A DNA stretch of 64,000 nucleotides from Wolfiporia cocos (Eukaryota; Basidiomycota; Agaricomycetes; Polyporales; Phaeolaceae). The translations under genes and the position numbers were made by a program. Positions 13,608-24,225 of this stretch are shown here, one piece after another. Numbering within the stretch: the first letter of the stretch is position 1; every line of letters starts with the position of its first letter. The stretch covers positions 3,410,001-3,474,000 of the forward strand of contig JACCLO010000001.1 of assembly GCA_029448655.1 (NCBI GenBank). Direction: 5' to 3'. The notes beneath the pieces are model-generated. The model had not been told where the DNA came from, ran no database searches, and was given only the letters and a program-made list of their open reading frames with translations.

Positions 13608-16130
13608 CTATGCGAGTCCTGCCGCGGCTTTATGCGCTCCCTGCAGTCCGCCGACCGCGAAGAGACCCCAGATCCATGCTTCCATCTTGACGAGATACGC
13701 CTCGGCGTCCATCCAGACCTCAGCGGCTCTCAGCGATCTGTACGTTTTCTGGTATTTCCTGTGTGCGGGGACTCGTTCGAATATGATACAGGCAGAGAGC
13801 AGAGGAGTACATACCACCATGCACGGAAGTAGTCACACAGTAGCCCAAGTGACATGAGCCCTCTCTCTCGCATTTCAGAGATAAGTTGTCGCCTTGTGTC
13901 CTGCCACACTGCAACGGTGCAGTACTTGGCCGTCACTAGGAACACACGAACCTAGTGTCGCTCCATCAGTACCCTGACGTTGATAACGGAAATATACTTG
14001 CGTTTGAGTGCGTTGTAGCAAGCGCACGATCCAAGCTCCTGTAGAACCCTGTTAGGACTGCCAACACCAACGTCCAACGAAGCAAAGCGAACGAACCGTG
14101 TCAAGTCGTTGAGCTTCAGCACCATCAAAACGCGCCGCGGCACGCGTCTGAGCACATCAAACACCGAGAGCAATAACCCCTCTTTCTGCACAACTGCACT
14201 CCTAATCGCCTCCATCTCAGCTTCTGTCTGTGCGGAAAGGTCGATCATGCTCTTCGCGCGACGGAAACCCGCGTCCTTGTTGTCGGAAGCATCCTCCCAC
14301 GACTCATCCATGACTGCTCTGCCGGTCAGTGCAGCCTCGAAGACCGGATACTATCGCGGTTGTTAGTGATGGGCCAAGGTATGAATGAACGCAGCGTACG
14401 AGCTCTTCGTCGATGTTGCCGACCAACTTGGCGTATTTCCTACGATCGGCGACGGTTTGTGGCGTCGCGCCAGATATAAGGGACAGCATCAGGTTGCTGT
14501 AGTTGATCCGGAGGGCATTGTCCAGGTCGAAGTAGAGGCCATGGTCCAAAAGTACGATCTCGAAGTTGTATGGAGACTTCGACTCCGGCGGTGCTGGACG
14601 GATGAGGAGATTTCCTTAAAATGCTAACATTCAGCCAGTACAGGGAGGCCTCTGACAGAGTTCGTCACCTGGATGAGGATCCTAAGTATCGGGAGACTGA
14701 GGAACAAGGTCACGATAGAGAAATTCGCCACATACCGCGTGGAACCACCCGTTAAGATGGACCATCTGCCCGAATATCCTCGCCAGCTCGATCGCGACTT
14801 TGTTTCTGTCGATGTTGTGCTCCGCTAGGAACGCGAGATCATCGACACGCCCGCCCTGAATGTACTCCATGACAAGCACCCTCTTCTCCGCGCTCAGCAC
14901 CTTCGCTACACAACCCAACGAATAAACTCAGCACATGTCCCGCACCTCATGGGACATGCTTACGGATGTACAACGACGACCGGATATCACGGAAGTCCTC
15001 TATGGCACGCAGGCCATTGAGTGCCTCGTGCGCGAAGTCCATTTCCTTGGGCAAGTTTTCGCGCATCTCCTCCCCAAGCCAGGTGAATTCGAATTCGGGG
15101 AACCAATGCTTTATCCATCCTACCATATGCAGTCAGTCATGCGTTCATGCGATGTGGCAGAGGACTGACCCAGCGAAACTTCCACCATCTCCATGTCAAT
15201 CTCACAGAATTCCGCAAGGTGCGGATGTTGGAGCTATATGGCATATGTTCAGGGAGATAAGAAAACGTGCTGAAGACGAGGCTTGCCTTAACCGCGACCC
15301 TCTCACCCGTCTCCTTCCATCGCGCCATGTGAACTTGTGCAAGACTGGCTACACCAATTGGCTTGGGATCGAAATCGTCGAAGTATTCGGAAATGGGCCG
15401 GTGCATGTCCGTAAGGAATAGCTTCTCCACGTCTTCGTAAGGAGTTGGTTCACATTTGTCCTGCAGCGGTCGCATGGTGCTTGTCCATTCCTTGGGAAGC
15501 ACTACTCTATGCCCTCATTACATCACCCGCAGTGCGATAGACAATGTCCTTGCACTCACAGCGAGGCTATATGCTGGCCCATTTTGATGAAGATTCCTGA
15601 CGGCGTAGTGAGGTCTGAAAGTATTTTGGACCAAATCCTAAGGCACCCACCTCCATTCGCAAGGAGTGCCTTCAGCACACGTTCAGCGCTACGCTTATGG
15701 CATTGTGAGTATGCTTCCTTCAACTGCTCGTTCGAATCGTAGCTTTTCGCGAACGTGATTTTGTAGTCAATGGCTCCCAGAACCGCAGCCTCTGCATGTG
15801 TATTGACACAATTTGTTATGTTTCAAATATCGCATGCTACCCCTTCACATGCTTACCGGCTACCCGTGAACATCGAACAATAGCTAGCGTCGTGTGCCTG
15901 AATGGTTGGTTATAGTGATAAGCAAAAACACCAGCTCCTGACAGCGCGAGCAGGGTAGCCGGATAAATGAGCCATGGTCGAGATCTTTGTAGGCGACGTG
16001 CAGAATCTGTTACGGAGGAGAGACTACGCTGGCCTTGTGGACGTGCCGTACGAGTAGCTATCCGGGAGGTACCGAGGGAGACGTGCGGCCGTCTGAAGAA
16101 TCCTAGACGGGCACAACTAGAGAAGAACAT
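13608..16130 (-). CDS. Mitochondrial UbiB/ABC1 atypical kinase, ADCK1/MCP2(CQD2)-like
   Basis: Member of the UbiB (ABC1/ADCK) kinase-like family, whose mitochondrial members handle coenzyme Q and lipid homeostasis. The N-terminus (MFFSSCARLGFFRRP...) is rich in Arg and Ser and lacks acidic residues, as a mitochondrial presequence would, and is followed by a membrane segment (WLIYPATLLALSGAGVFAYH). The family signature KMGQHIASL is encoded near 15.56 kb. Other visible marks are VVLPKEW, the nucleotide-binding Lys (GERVAVK), DPHPGNLL (rebuilt across an intron at about 14.6-14.7 kb) and LLDHG in place of DFG. The stretch FPEFEFTWLGEEMRENLP followed by KEMDF points to the ADCK1/MCP2 subgroup rather than COQ8. 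At least eight exons; the last ends ...HKAAAGLA with TAG at 13608-13610. Family firm, subgroup likely. Confidence 0.88.
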
Positions 16131-16461
16131 TAGGAGCCAGATGTAGCCTGGCCGATTCTAATGCACATCGGAGGTGGCTAAAATGATGTTAGCGTCCTGA
16201 AATTCCGGGCCACTAACGTTGCTACCTCGGGCGCTTTATGCGCGGGAAGATCCCAGATCTCTTCTATAAATCGTCATAACGTTCAAACATTCACCCACAA
16301 CCCCGCGTCGACTAGCCGAACGGCTTGCACGTAGCTTGCAAGTCAACAGAGGTGGTAGCGGGCCGTTGCCAGATGTTATGCTTATGCTTACACGCTTTTT
16401 GGGTTGTTTTCCAACAGACGCTTCGCGACAGCGCGACTTTCAGATATAGCGATTTGAAGCT
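16131..16461 (+). promoter_or_regulatory. Divergent upstream region with TATA-like box
   Basis: These 331 bp separate the divergent starts of the UbiB-type kinase (minus) and the first copy of the unknown family (plus). A TATAAAT sequence at 16265-16271 lies about 190 bp upstream of the plus-strand ATG, so it could serve a transcript with a long leader. Otherwise I see nothing specific. Confidence 0.35.
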
Positions 16462-17253
16462 ATGGGCAATGCTGCCTCGGTTCCTCAGGCAACTCACAAT
16501 ACGAGCTACGACTCGAATGCCACTATGCTTTCCAAGGAGCTGGGCGTCAGCCCGCGTTGTCAGTTCACCGAGTTTGCTAATGCCGTCGAGAATGCCCGGC
16601 AGTCCCTTCGCGCAGCTCCAGTGACGGCGGTTGTCAGCTACAAAATCATTGATCCCAACGACCAACTGCTCCGGAATACACTCTGGCTCTTCAGCCACCA
16701 GTTTGTCGTCATGTCGATCCATCTCAAGGATGGGCCCACATTCATCAGAATTGATCACGGGCCCGACGGCCAGTACGTCAGCTTTGCCGACAGCTGGGAC
16801 GCGTTGCAAGCAGGCGCGGCGGAGTTGGGTCGACTATCCAAGGAGAGACAGTCAGTGCATACAGGTCCATCACTGGATGCTCTGGCGTCTCTCCTTCGGA
16901 TCGTCCACGCAAGAACTCACGGCTACGACGTTTTTTCGCGCAACTGCTTCTGGATGACGGAGACCATCCTATTTTCCATGGCACGAAAGTATTCAGACCA
17001 TTGGCTCGACGGTAGGACATCCCCAGATGCGCTTCAGCGCTATGCACGTGGGCAGCTCGACGCGCTGACCTGCGCAACCGACCTCTCGATCTGGCACCCG
17101 GTCGGTCGCGCTATTGGCAGAACCTTCTTCGGGGTTACGAGGGCATCGCAGTCGTTCTTCACCGCGTCGGTGCCGGACCGACTGGTCCCGCAAGACGCGG
17201 AGATCGATTGCGTACTCTCCGATTGGCATGGAGGGATTACAGCGAGCTTGTGA
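16462..17253 (+). CDS. Unrecognised family protein, copy 1 (His / Asn-Cys motifs; possible permuted papain-like fold)
   Basis: Uninterrupted 263-codon ORF starting MGNAASVPQATHNTS, which is odd here because most neighbours have several introns. An N-terminal MGNAAS could be an N-myristoylation signal (inference). The core contains FSHQFVVMSIHL, IRIDHGPDGQYVSF, AGAAELGRL, GPSLDALASLLRIVHA and RNCFWMTETILFSMARKYS. Two further copies follow downstream on the same strand (17805-19835 and 23234-24075) and share all these blocks. A His followed, about 100 residues later, by Asn-Cys plus aromatic residues is the order seen in LRAT/PPPDE-type permuted papain-like proteins, but the match is by motif order only and I claim no function. 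No signal peptide and no clear membrane helix. Confidence 0.8.
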   Translation: MGNAASVPQATHNTSYDSNATMLSKELGVSPRCQFTEFANAVENARQSLRAAPVTAVVSYKIIDPNDQLLRNTLWLFSHQFVVMSIHLKDGPTFIRIDHGPDGQYVSFADSWDALQAGAAELGRLSKERQSVHTGPSLDALASLLRIVHARTHGYDVFSRNCFWMTETILFSMARKYSDHWLDGRTSPDALQRYARGQLDALTCATDLSIWHPVGRAIGRTFFGVTRASQSFFTASVPDRLVPQDAEIDCVLSDWHGGITASL

Positions 17254-17804
17254 ACCAGGGACGTCGGCGATGTGGACTACGTTCGCTTGTGCAAACGTGG
17301 CCGATATCGTCATTGGATCCTTGATGGAAGCTGCAATTGGACCATCTACATCTTCTTACTGCAGCTTACACTGTTCTTACGTCTTCTCAGCAGCTGATGC
17401 GTTTGTTATGACCTATTGCTCTTTGAACTCCTGCTCGTTGTACTGCATGCGCCTGCGTGTCGTAGATAAGATTTGGCGATCCATCCGGTAAGCGTAGGGT
17501 TATATGCTGAATACGAGACGTATTGCGAAACACGAAGACAATATTGTCGCGGCTTGACGCAGTTCCTTGTGTCTGCATAGCCAATGGTATGCCTCCAATT
17601 GTTCAGCGAGTTCTAATTCATGACGAAGATCTTACTGATATGCATATATCATCTATCCGCATTGGGTGGGATATAGCTTCAAGCCTCGCGTGCTATCCGC
17701 TTGTACCTCGCATGTAGTGCACATCTTTTAGCTGCTCATTAACACGCGCATCCGGCGAGATTCTGGCGCTATTTAATGAAGGCCTCTCCTCACCAGTTTC
17801 TCTC
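17254..17804. other. Intergenic region between family copies 1 and 2
   Basis: No gene is visible. A TATTTAA sequence at 17770-17776 lies 35 bp upstream of the next ATG and could be a TATA-like element of copy 2. The rest shows no repeat or RNA gene that I can recognise. Confidence 0.4.
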
Positions 17805-19835
17805 ATGGCGGACGCAAGACATCCGGCAGGACAGCCCGCCATGCCCCCAACACCAACCCTGCTCTCTCGTATCAGAAACTTCAGCATAGGTGACTTCAGG
17901 AGCCTCCCAAGCATACAAACGGCTACAACGTGTGTACTGCAGGATGGTATGTACATAATCAATCAATATGCACTTTGATACCTGCTGTGATACCAAGTTA
18001 ACATCTGTGCGCATAGATACGCAGGCTCATACTGCTACAAGTCCAGCAAGCTCTATGTTCTCTCTGCCGTCTGATGCCAACTTTTCGAGTGATTCTGAGG
18101 ATACTCTGGCTAGCAAGACCGGGCTCCTGTCAGAATTAGCGGAAAGAGTAAGAATCAACTCCAACCCTTGCGCGCATTTTAACAAATCATCTCGCTTCAC
18201 AGCTAGCTGTCGCAAATAAACGGTCAATATTGCTCGAGACGGGGCAAATGGAACTCAATGACTCACTTCAACAGGCTAGAAATGAGGTGAATACGCGTGC
18301 AATCCCCATTTCTACGAGACTGATTATACACGCACATGGACAGTGCAGTCACGCACGAGCGGCTATATACAGCCTAGAAAATCTTGTCGAAGAGCTACGA
18401 GCACGCTGTGCCTCTGTGGAAGCGCAATGTGCGTCGGTGGAGAATGTCATTGCATCCAAATCATGGAGACCCTGGACTTTCGAGAGCCCCCCGCCGTCCG
18501 CCACCGAGGAGCAGAGTTGCTCCGACTCAGAGAACTACAGTCCGATTTCATGCTACTCTCCAGACGGAAGTGACGGTTTAATTGTCTCACACGATCAGAT
18601 AGAGGGACGCTCGGCATCGTCTTCTGAAGAGGATGCTCAAAGTGACTTTGGCCAGGACAATATGCGCGAGCATATTGCGAGCTTGCTGGCATTTGCTAGG
18701 GCATCGGCGAGGCAAACCGCAGAAATGTCGTCAGGCACCAAGTCTGCACTACAAGCGCGTGCGCTGAGGGAGCTCGCCGACTACGCCAGTCGCCTTCAAG
18801 CTGAGACTGCTGGCAAGATGGCGCAGATACAGCAGCTTGAGACCGAGCTCACGACGGCGAAGAGTAGCCACTTACGCTTGGGAATCGAGCTCGACGAAGC
18901 GCGCCGGCGTATCGCAGAGTTGGAAACCAAATCTTCTGAGAAAGTGAATTCAAAGTCAGTAATGACGCATATAATGATGATGTACTAAATGCTGACGCCC
19001 GCTACTGACTTTGCGTAGGGTATATCCGGGAATCTCCCCTAACCCTTGCCTGCGGCCTCCGGTCAGCTTGCGATATCCTTCTGCGCTAGCCGACAGGCTG
19101 GCTCTCAGTACATGCTGCCCGATCATCGATTTCATTAATGTGATACGTGCTGCTGGCGATATGCTCCGTGCTGCGCCTATCACCGCAGTCGTCAGCTATA
19201 GGGTCGTCGATCCCGACGATAGGCACTACAAGATCCGTTTGGGCCCTCTCAGCCATCATTTTATCCTTCTTGCAGTTCATATACCTGATCTCGCTCGAGC
19301 ATCATCTATCCGCATCGACTATGGCCCGGATGTCCACTACATCACATTTTCCGATAACTGGCCAGAGCTGAGAGCGGGCGCGGCCGAGATTGGACGGCTG
19401 GACAAGCGCAGCCAGCCAATTCAGATGGGTCCTTCGCTGGCTGGACTGGCATCTCTCCTCGAGATCGTACATTCCAGATTCTGTGTTACCAATATTCTCT
19501 CCCAGAATTGTTTCTGGTTTACGGAGACAATCCTGTTCGCTATGGCGCGTAAATTCTCTAGCCACTGGCTCGGTGGCAGAGTTACCCCTGTAGCACTCCA
19601 GAGGTATGCGGGTGGAGAACTGTTGGAGGAGGCCCTACGAGCTACCACTACGGATGCAGAGGGTCTGCTGATCCATGGTCCCGTTCTGAAGCTCGTAGGC
19701 AGGAACTTCCTTGGGGTGACTAGGACTATGCAATTGCTCTTGACTGCGTCGCAGCTGCTGGATACAGCCCCGCACGACATAGAGGTCGACTGCATAGTCC
19801 AAGCTTGGAACCAGGAAGTTACAGCTAGCTCATGA
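17805..19835 (+). CDS. Unrecognised family protein, copy 2, with Ser/acidic linker and coiled-coil N-terminus
   Basis: Multi-exon gene. Exon 1 starts MADARHPAGQPAMPPTPTLL and joins across an intron (about 17945-18016) to DTQAHTATSPASSMFSLPSD. After a second intron it reads LAVANKRSILLETGQMEL. A further in-frame 57-nt segment (GTGAAT...CAG, about 18285-18341) may be a spliced intron. Then come a helical stretch (ENLVEELRARCASVEAQCAS), a Ser/acidic linker, a coiled coil (LQAETAGKMAQIQQLETELT, EARRRIAELETK) and an intron at about 18957-19017. The C-terminal half repeats copy 1: LSHHFILLAVHI, IRIDYGPDVHYITF, AGAAEIGRL, GPSLAGLASLLEIVHS, QNCFWFTETILFAMARKFS. The conserved His and Asn-Cys are kept. 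It has the same strand and neighbourhood as copy 1, which suggests tandem duplication followed by gain of the N-terminal part, or loss of it in copy 1. Confidence 0.78.
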
Positions 19836-20282
19836 TTGTGGTGTGTGTCGGTCTATTCCATTGACGACGTTGGATATACGCGTGAAATCTTTGATAACAT
19901 CACCATGTGGATCGTCGTCGTGCGGATTCTCCAGCCTGCTACTTTTTCGTTACGAATTACACGAGGACATCTTCTTACGCCTTGTCATGCACTCAAATAC
20001 ATTCTGACAGTGAACAGTCCGTGATTCGCTGGTTGCATATTTCAACGATATCTCACATATTATGACTCCCTGAAACGATGACTTTCCTACTTGCGGGTAT
20101 GCTCCGAGGGTAATAGCTTCGTACACGATACGGTATAACGGCGCAGAGTAGTTGGGTCTTATATGTCTAACATGACTTTCACAGGGCAACAAGAAGACGA
20201 AAACATCACGCGTATACAGCAGCATCTGGGATTGTACATAACATGACCATCAATCTATAGTGATCGATGCACCTATCCTGGA
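19836..20282. other. Intergenic region between convergent family copy 2 and GH5 gene
   Basis: Short region between the 3' ends of two convergent genes. Small ORFs exist on both strands, none with recognisable content. Presumably it holds the 3' untranslated regions. Confidence 0.4.
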
Positions 20283-21851
20283 TCACAGCAGATATGCCGA
20301 GAAGTCAAAGGCGGCTGTGGCGCTCAGTGCATCCTGAGCGACCTGCTTCAGCGTACTCCAGGATGGATCGTCGACGAGCCCGATCTCGTAGTCGTAGCTG
20401 TACTATAAGGAACCATATCAGCACATAAAGCAAGCGTGTTCACTCGCGGTTGACGTACGTGGGGATCTGCATATGGGATGACTTCCCAGTAGAGCCACGG
20501 CAACCCTGCGTTGGTGATGCTACCGGCCCATTGCTGGATATTGGCGTTGCGTGTGTCCGACCAGAGCGCGTCTCCAGTGGGACAATCGTTGTTCTCGGTA
20601 TCAAAGTAGCACGCTCCCCTTTATTGACACCCTCAATTAGCCCCTCGAGTCAGATCAAGGTCGTAGATTTCATACCATTCCTCCATGACTTTTTACCCGC
20701 AGACTGCGCTTGCTGCACGTAGGTCTCGATGGACGAAGTATCGTAATCTCCGGTGCCATAAGCATGAATAGAAATGACGTCCAACGAATCGCAAGTCAAC
20801 CAGTCAGGCTGGACAGACTCGGCCATCCAAGATTCTCCGCCAGTCATGACGAGAATCTGAGGGGCATGGATGAGCGATGTGGAGAGGCTGACTCCCAATG
20901 ATAATACTGACATTATCGCTACTAAGTTGACTCTTGATCGTGGCTGCACGGTCGCATTGCCTGCACATAATAATGTGTGAGTATCACCTGATTCTCATTC
21001 AGTGGTTCCGCTTACCATTGTTGATTATCTTGAATGAACGTTTGTCCTTGGGATCATTGTTTAATTTTTCTGCAAAAATCAGTAGTTGACATTTCCGATC
21101 ATGGCCTCATTCTCTGCCTCGAAACCAAATATATAGTCGTTCAATTCGCTCCACGGTTTTCCCAGAGTGGTATGGACGTGATTCACGACGTGCTCGAGAC
21201 GCTTGTCAAAGGCAGATTGGGCCCAACTGTTGGTGTAGAAATCGCCTGTGCCGAACCACTGGCCATACACGTCACCCGCCTCTAGAGCGTTAAAGCTGTG
21301 CATGCTGATTATAAGCTGTGTGGAGAAACTGTCATCGGCGATTGGGTCATTTCCCATTGAATAGAGACGAGTGCCTTGATTCCGTAAGAATTGGCTGCTA
21401 CCATAAAATCGTCTAGGCGATTGAGCACTGTATCGTTGTAGCACGATGCCACACCATTACAGATTTGCGTCGGCTCGAGGTCAGGAAAAGGATTGATGTT
21501 AGTGCCCTGCAACAACGCATTAGTGATATCGATGGCTTTATGTTTGATCCTGGGAAGAAGTGGCCGTGAGATACCTTCTGGCTCTCGGACTGGCCATCAA
21601 GCCAAACACGCAAGACTTTCATTCCAGCGCTCTGCAGCCCCCTGTGAAGGTCGATAGGCACCATCGGCACGCTAAGCACACAAAATTACAATCAATATTA
21701 CTCACTCCAGCAGTGTCGTCCTATCGTCCTCGTATAGACCAGCCGCATAATATAAGTTAGATCCTGCAAAAGAGTTTGCAGCATAGACGGCGCGGGATCT
21801 GCAAAGGATAGCAGCACCAACGATCAGTGACAGATTTCTCAGAGCAACCAT
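20283..21851 (-). CDS. Secreted glycoside hydrolase, GH5 family-like (possible one-base frameshift at catalytic site)
   Basis: Family 5-type glycosidases are secreted enzymes that cut beta-mannan, beta-glucan or related plant and fungal wall polymers; the substrate is not clear here. The start at 21851 gives a signal peptide (MVALRNLSLIVGAAILCRSR, then AVYA). Spliced exons then read SNLYYAAGLYEDDRTTLLE, GLQSAGMKVLRVWLDGQ, GTNINPFPDLEPTQICNG, FNALEAGDVYGQWFGTGDFY, FGFEAENEAMIG (catalytic acid/base Glu after Asn), ILVMTGGESWMAES and SLDVISIHAYGTGDYDTSS. The expected nucleophile segment MEEWGACYF is present, but it is in another frame than the preceding AQSAGKK, with no room for an intron; a single base seems lost near 20687-20690. 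The C-terminus is WSTLKQVAQDALSATAAFDF, then SAYLL and TGA. Either a young pseudogene or a sequence error. Confidence 0.8.
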
Positions 21852-23233
21852 CTTGTGAGACAGGTTGAGATCTGGTAGTTGCTACCCTGTGTCTCTCATA
21901 TACTCGGTCAATGTATGCGGTCTCACAGTATGCTTGAAGCATGTGCCGACGCATCAGACAGAACCTGTGCCTAGGTCATGCTGGGAGTTATAGGGTACGG
22001 CCCCATGTAGGCGTATCACAAGGAGCCGCTCAAACGGCGCGATTGAGACCGACACGCATGGCCAGGCTACTAGGAAGCGTGCCGCCGAAGTACGGATCAT
22101 CAGAAGCCCTAGAAAGACTCAACCATGCTAGTATATCCGCCATTGTTTAAATACAACAGCACTTGTATGATTGCGCATGGTATCTGCTGCGTTGTCAGGA
22201 GTATCTGGTTGAGAAGCTTCAAACTCCTTACTGATAGGCCGTTCGAACGTCCGCAACATAAGCGCTGCTTATCCACCTCTTCTGGGGTTCTTAGATTATT
22301 GAGATGAACGGATGTACGGGTGATCCATGTGACCCTGAGGCTTTTAGCGGAATGGTGATGCGTTAGTCGACGATGACATCGCTTAGCCGTGTTGTTAGCG
22401 TTATCATATATGCAAGCCGTCATTCGAGAAGCCCTGCGTGAGAGCAGTCCATATACTTCACTGCGTAAAGCAAGAATGCAATGATAACGTCGACGATGCT
22501 ACAAACGATACTGAAATCGCTCTGCCTGGAGGCTTGGCCAATCAAAACGAATTCCCAAATACTTACTTCAAGTGACCTTCGTTGTCCTTGTATAATGCAT
22601 GAATAGTGTTTTAATGCTGTGCTCGGCACCGCCATCAGATCGAACAGATCTGTCCAACGCGCATGGTCACACGCGGACGCCATTCCGATTGATGCGATGG
22701 TGTGAGACCTCGAAAGTTTCATTCATACAGATTACCACCGGCGTGAATCTAGCCCAGCGCAGTCAGCGGCGACGGCCATGCTTCAAAATTGTCTGACCAG
22801 CTTGATTGCCAAATGCGCCACGTGTGCCTGCCACACTTCCTGCGACTTGAGCACAGCTGTCACGTATCATACTATATTCAGTGTACATACCTCATACCTT
22901 CTCGCTTCCGGTAAACAAGCAATGTATGACCGAATGAAATGATATTGCTTTGGACATTTGATATGGGACAAGCTCACCGTGCCGAATGCGGTGCAGCGGC
23001 TGTTATTCTGACCCGCTCATCGGAGCGTGGCACATGTCGCTGACATCAACTGGATATCTTCGAGTCTAGAGGAATAAATGGCTATATCTGCAGTATCATG
23101 ATGTCGAGAAGAAGGCACGCTGCATCAAAACAAATTTGAGCCACCTCTTTTGTTTTGAAGCTTGCAGTCAAGCGAAGTCGATGTATTCCCCGCCCGCTCT
23201 CCGCCTCAGCACCCACGACATCGACATCAACTC
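21852..23233. other. Gene-poor region upstream of GH5 gene and of family copy 3
   Basis: About 1.4 kb with many short ORFs on both strands (the longest about 100 codons at 22109-22423, minus) and no recognisable domain. I see no terminal repeats, tRNA or long coding stretch. It contains the upstream regions of the GH5 gene and of the broken copy 3. Confidence 0.45.
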
Positions 23234-24075
23234 ATGTCGTCCACTCTAGCCGAGTTTATGGACGTCAACTTACCCGCACTTACCTCCGACTTCACCGCAG
23301 AGGTACACACAGCTGTCCATCCCCGTCCGTGAGGCACCAGCCGTCACTATAGCTGACCCTGGCGCCGCGCTCGTGAAGCTCTTGCCTCGGAGTTTCAGTC
23401 ACCAATACACCATCGCCGCCATCTTGACAACGAGTGGACGACATCACCCGGACGGCGCCCCGGCGTCCGGGTGTCTGGATCAGCCCTTCGAGGGCTGCGC
23501 CGTCAGATGGCGACTCTCTCGGACGATCGGACGTCGATGGCCGCAGGGTCGGAGCAGATGCGGAAGATGGGGGTCGACAAACCACTCGTGGACGCAGGCC
23601 CGTCCCCGAGCGCGCTTGCGACCCTGCCGCAGGTCGTGTTCGATCACACACCGCGATATGACGTTTTCTGCCGTAACTGTTTCTGGATGACAGATGCGGT
23701 CTGATTCGCAACCGCGAGGAAGTACTCAGAGTACTGGCTAGCGAACGTCGTGATGCCCGTCACGGTCCTGCAACGCACAGCCGGCGAGATTGACGGGCGT
23801 GCGCGACTGACCTCAGCATTGCCGTACTTGCGGCGCGCCAGGTTGAAAAGGCCTGGGAAGAGGCCATCAAAACCGCACAGTCCTTTTTCATGCCCGGGCA
23901 GCCAGAACCAGACCGTATAGAGCCTCACGACGAGGAGACACGGTTGGTTCTGGATGCGCGGCAGGGAGATACGGTCCCAGCAAGCAAGATCGCCCATGGT
24001 AACGGTACGTCCAGCCATCGCAGGTCAAGTAGCCCGGTGCCGGAACTGGTTCATACCAATCAAGGGCCCATATGA
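23234..24075 (+). pseudogene. Broken copy 3 of the unrecognised His/Asn-Cys family
   Basis: Remnant of the same family as the genes at 16462 and 17805. It opens with its own N-terminus (MSSTLAEFMDVNLPALTSDF). The conserved blocks then appear in shifted frames: SFSHQYTIAAIL near 23.4 kb in one frame, GPSPSALATLPQVV and YDVFCRNCFWMTDAV near 23.6-23.7 kb in another. Directly after NCFWMTDAV comes a TGA, followed in the same frame by FATARKYSEYWL, which aligns to the LFSMARKYSDHWL of copy 1. The stop therefore replaces a residue of the conserved helix and cannot be an intron boundary. A further frame carries a C-terminal-like stretch (KAWEEAIKTAQSFFMPG) to 24075. Frameshifts plus an in-frame stop make this a pseudogene. 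Confidence 0.72.
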
Positions 24076-24225
24076 CTAAGATCATCGGGGAGGCTGTAGT
24101 GTTCCATTCGTACAGTCGATGTGGCGATGTATACATCCTGAATGCATGCTACAGAGTTGCAGAGTGAGAGCATGTAGACGAGCGAGAAAGCATGACGGGC
24201 AAAGAAGAGAATATGTGAGATATCG

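Noticed and set aside
18285..18341. In-frame segment in copy 2 read as coding
   Set aside because: It starts GTGAAT, ends CAG, is 57 nt and open, so it may be coding or an intron; I left it undecided rather than claiming an alternative-splicing event.
23234..24075. Functional reading of copy 3 by unusual splicing
   Set aside because: The stop falls between aligned residues of the conserved helix, and the only intron-like sequence there would be about 20 nt, too short to splice.
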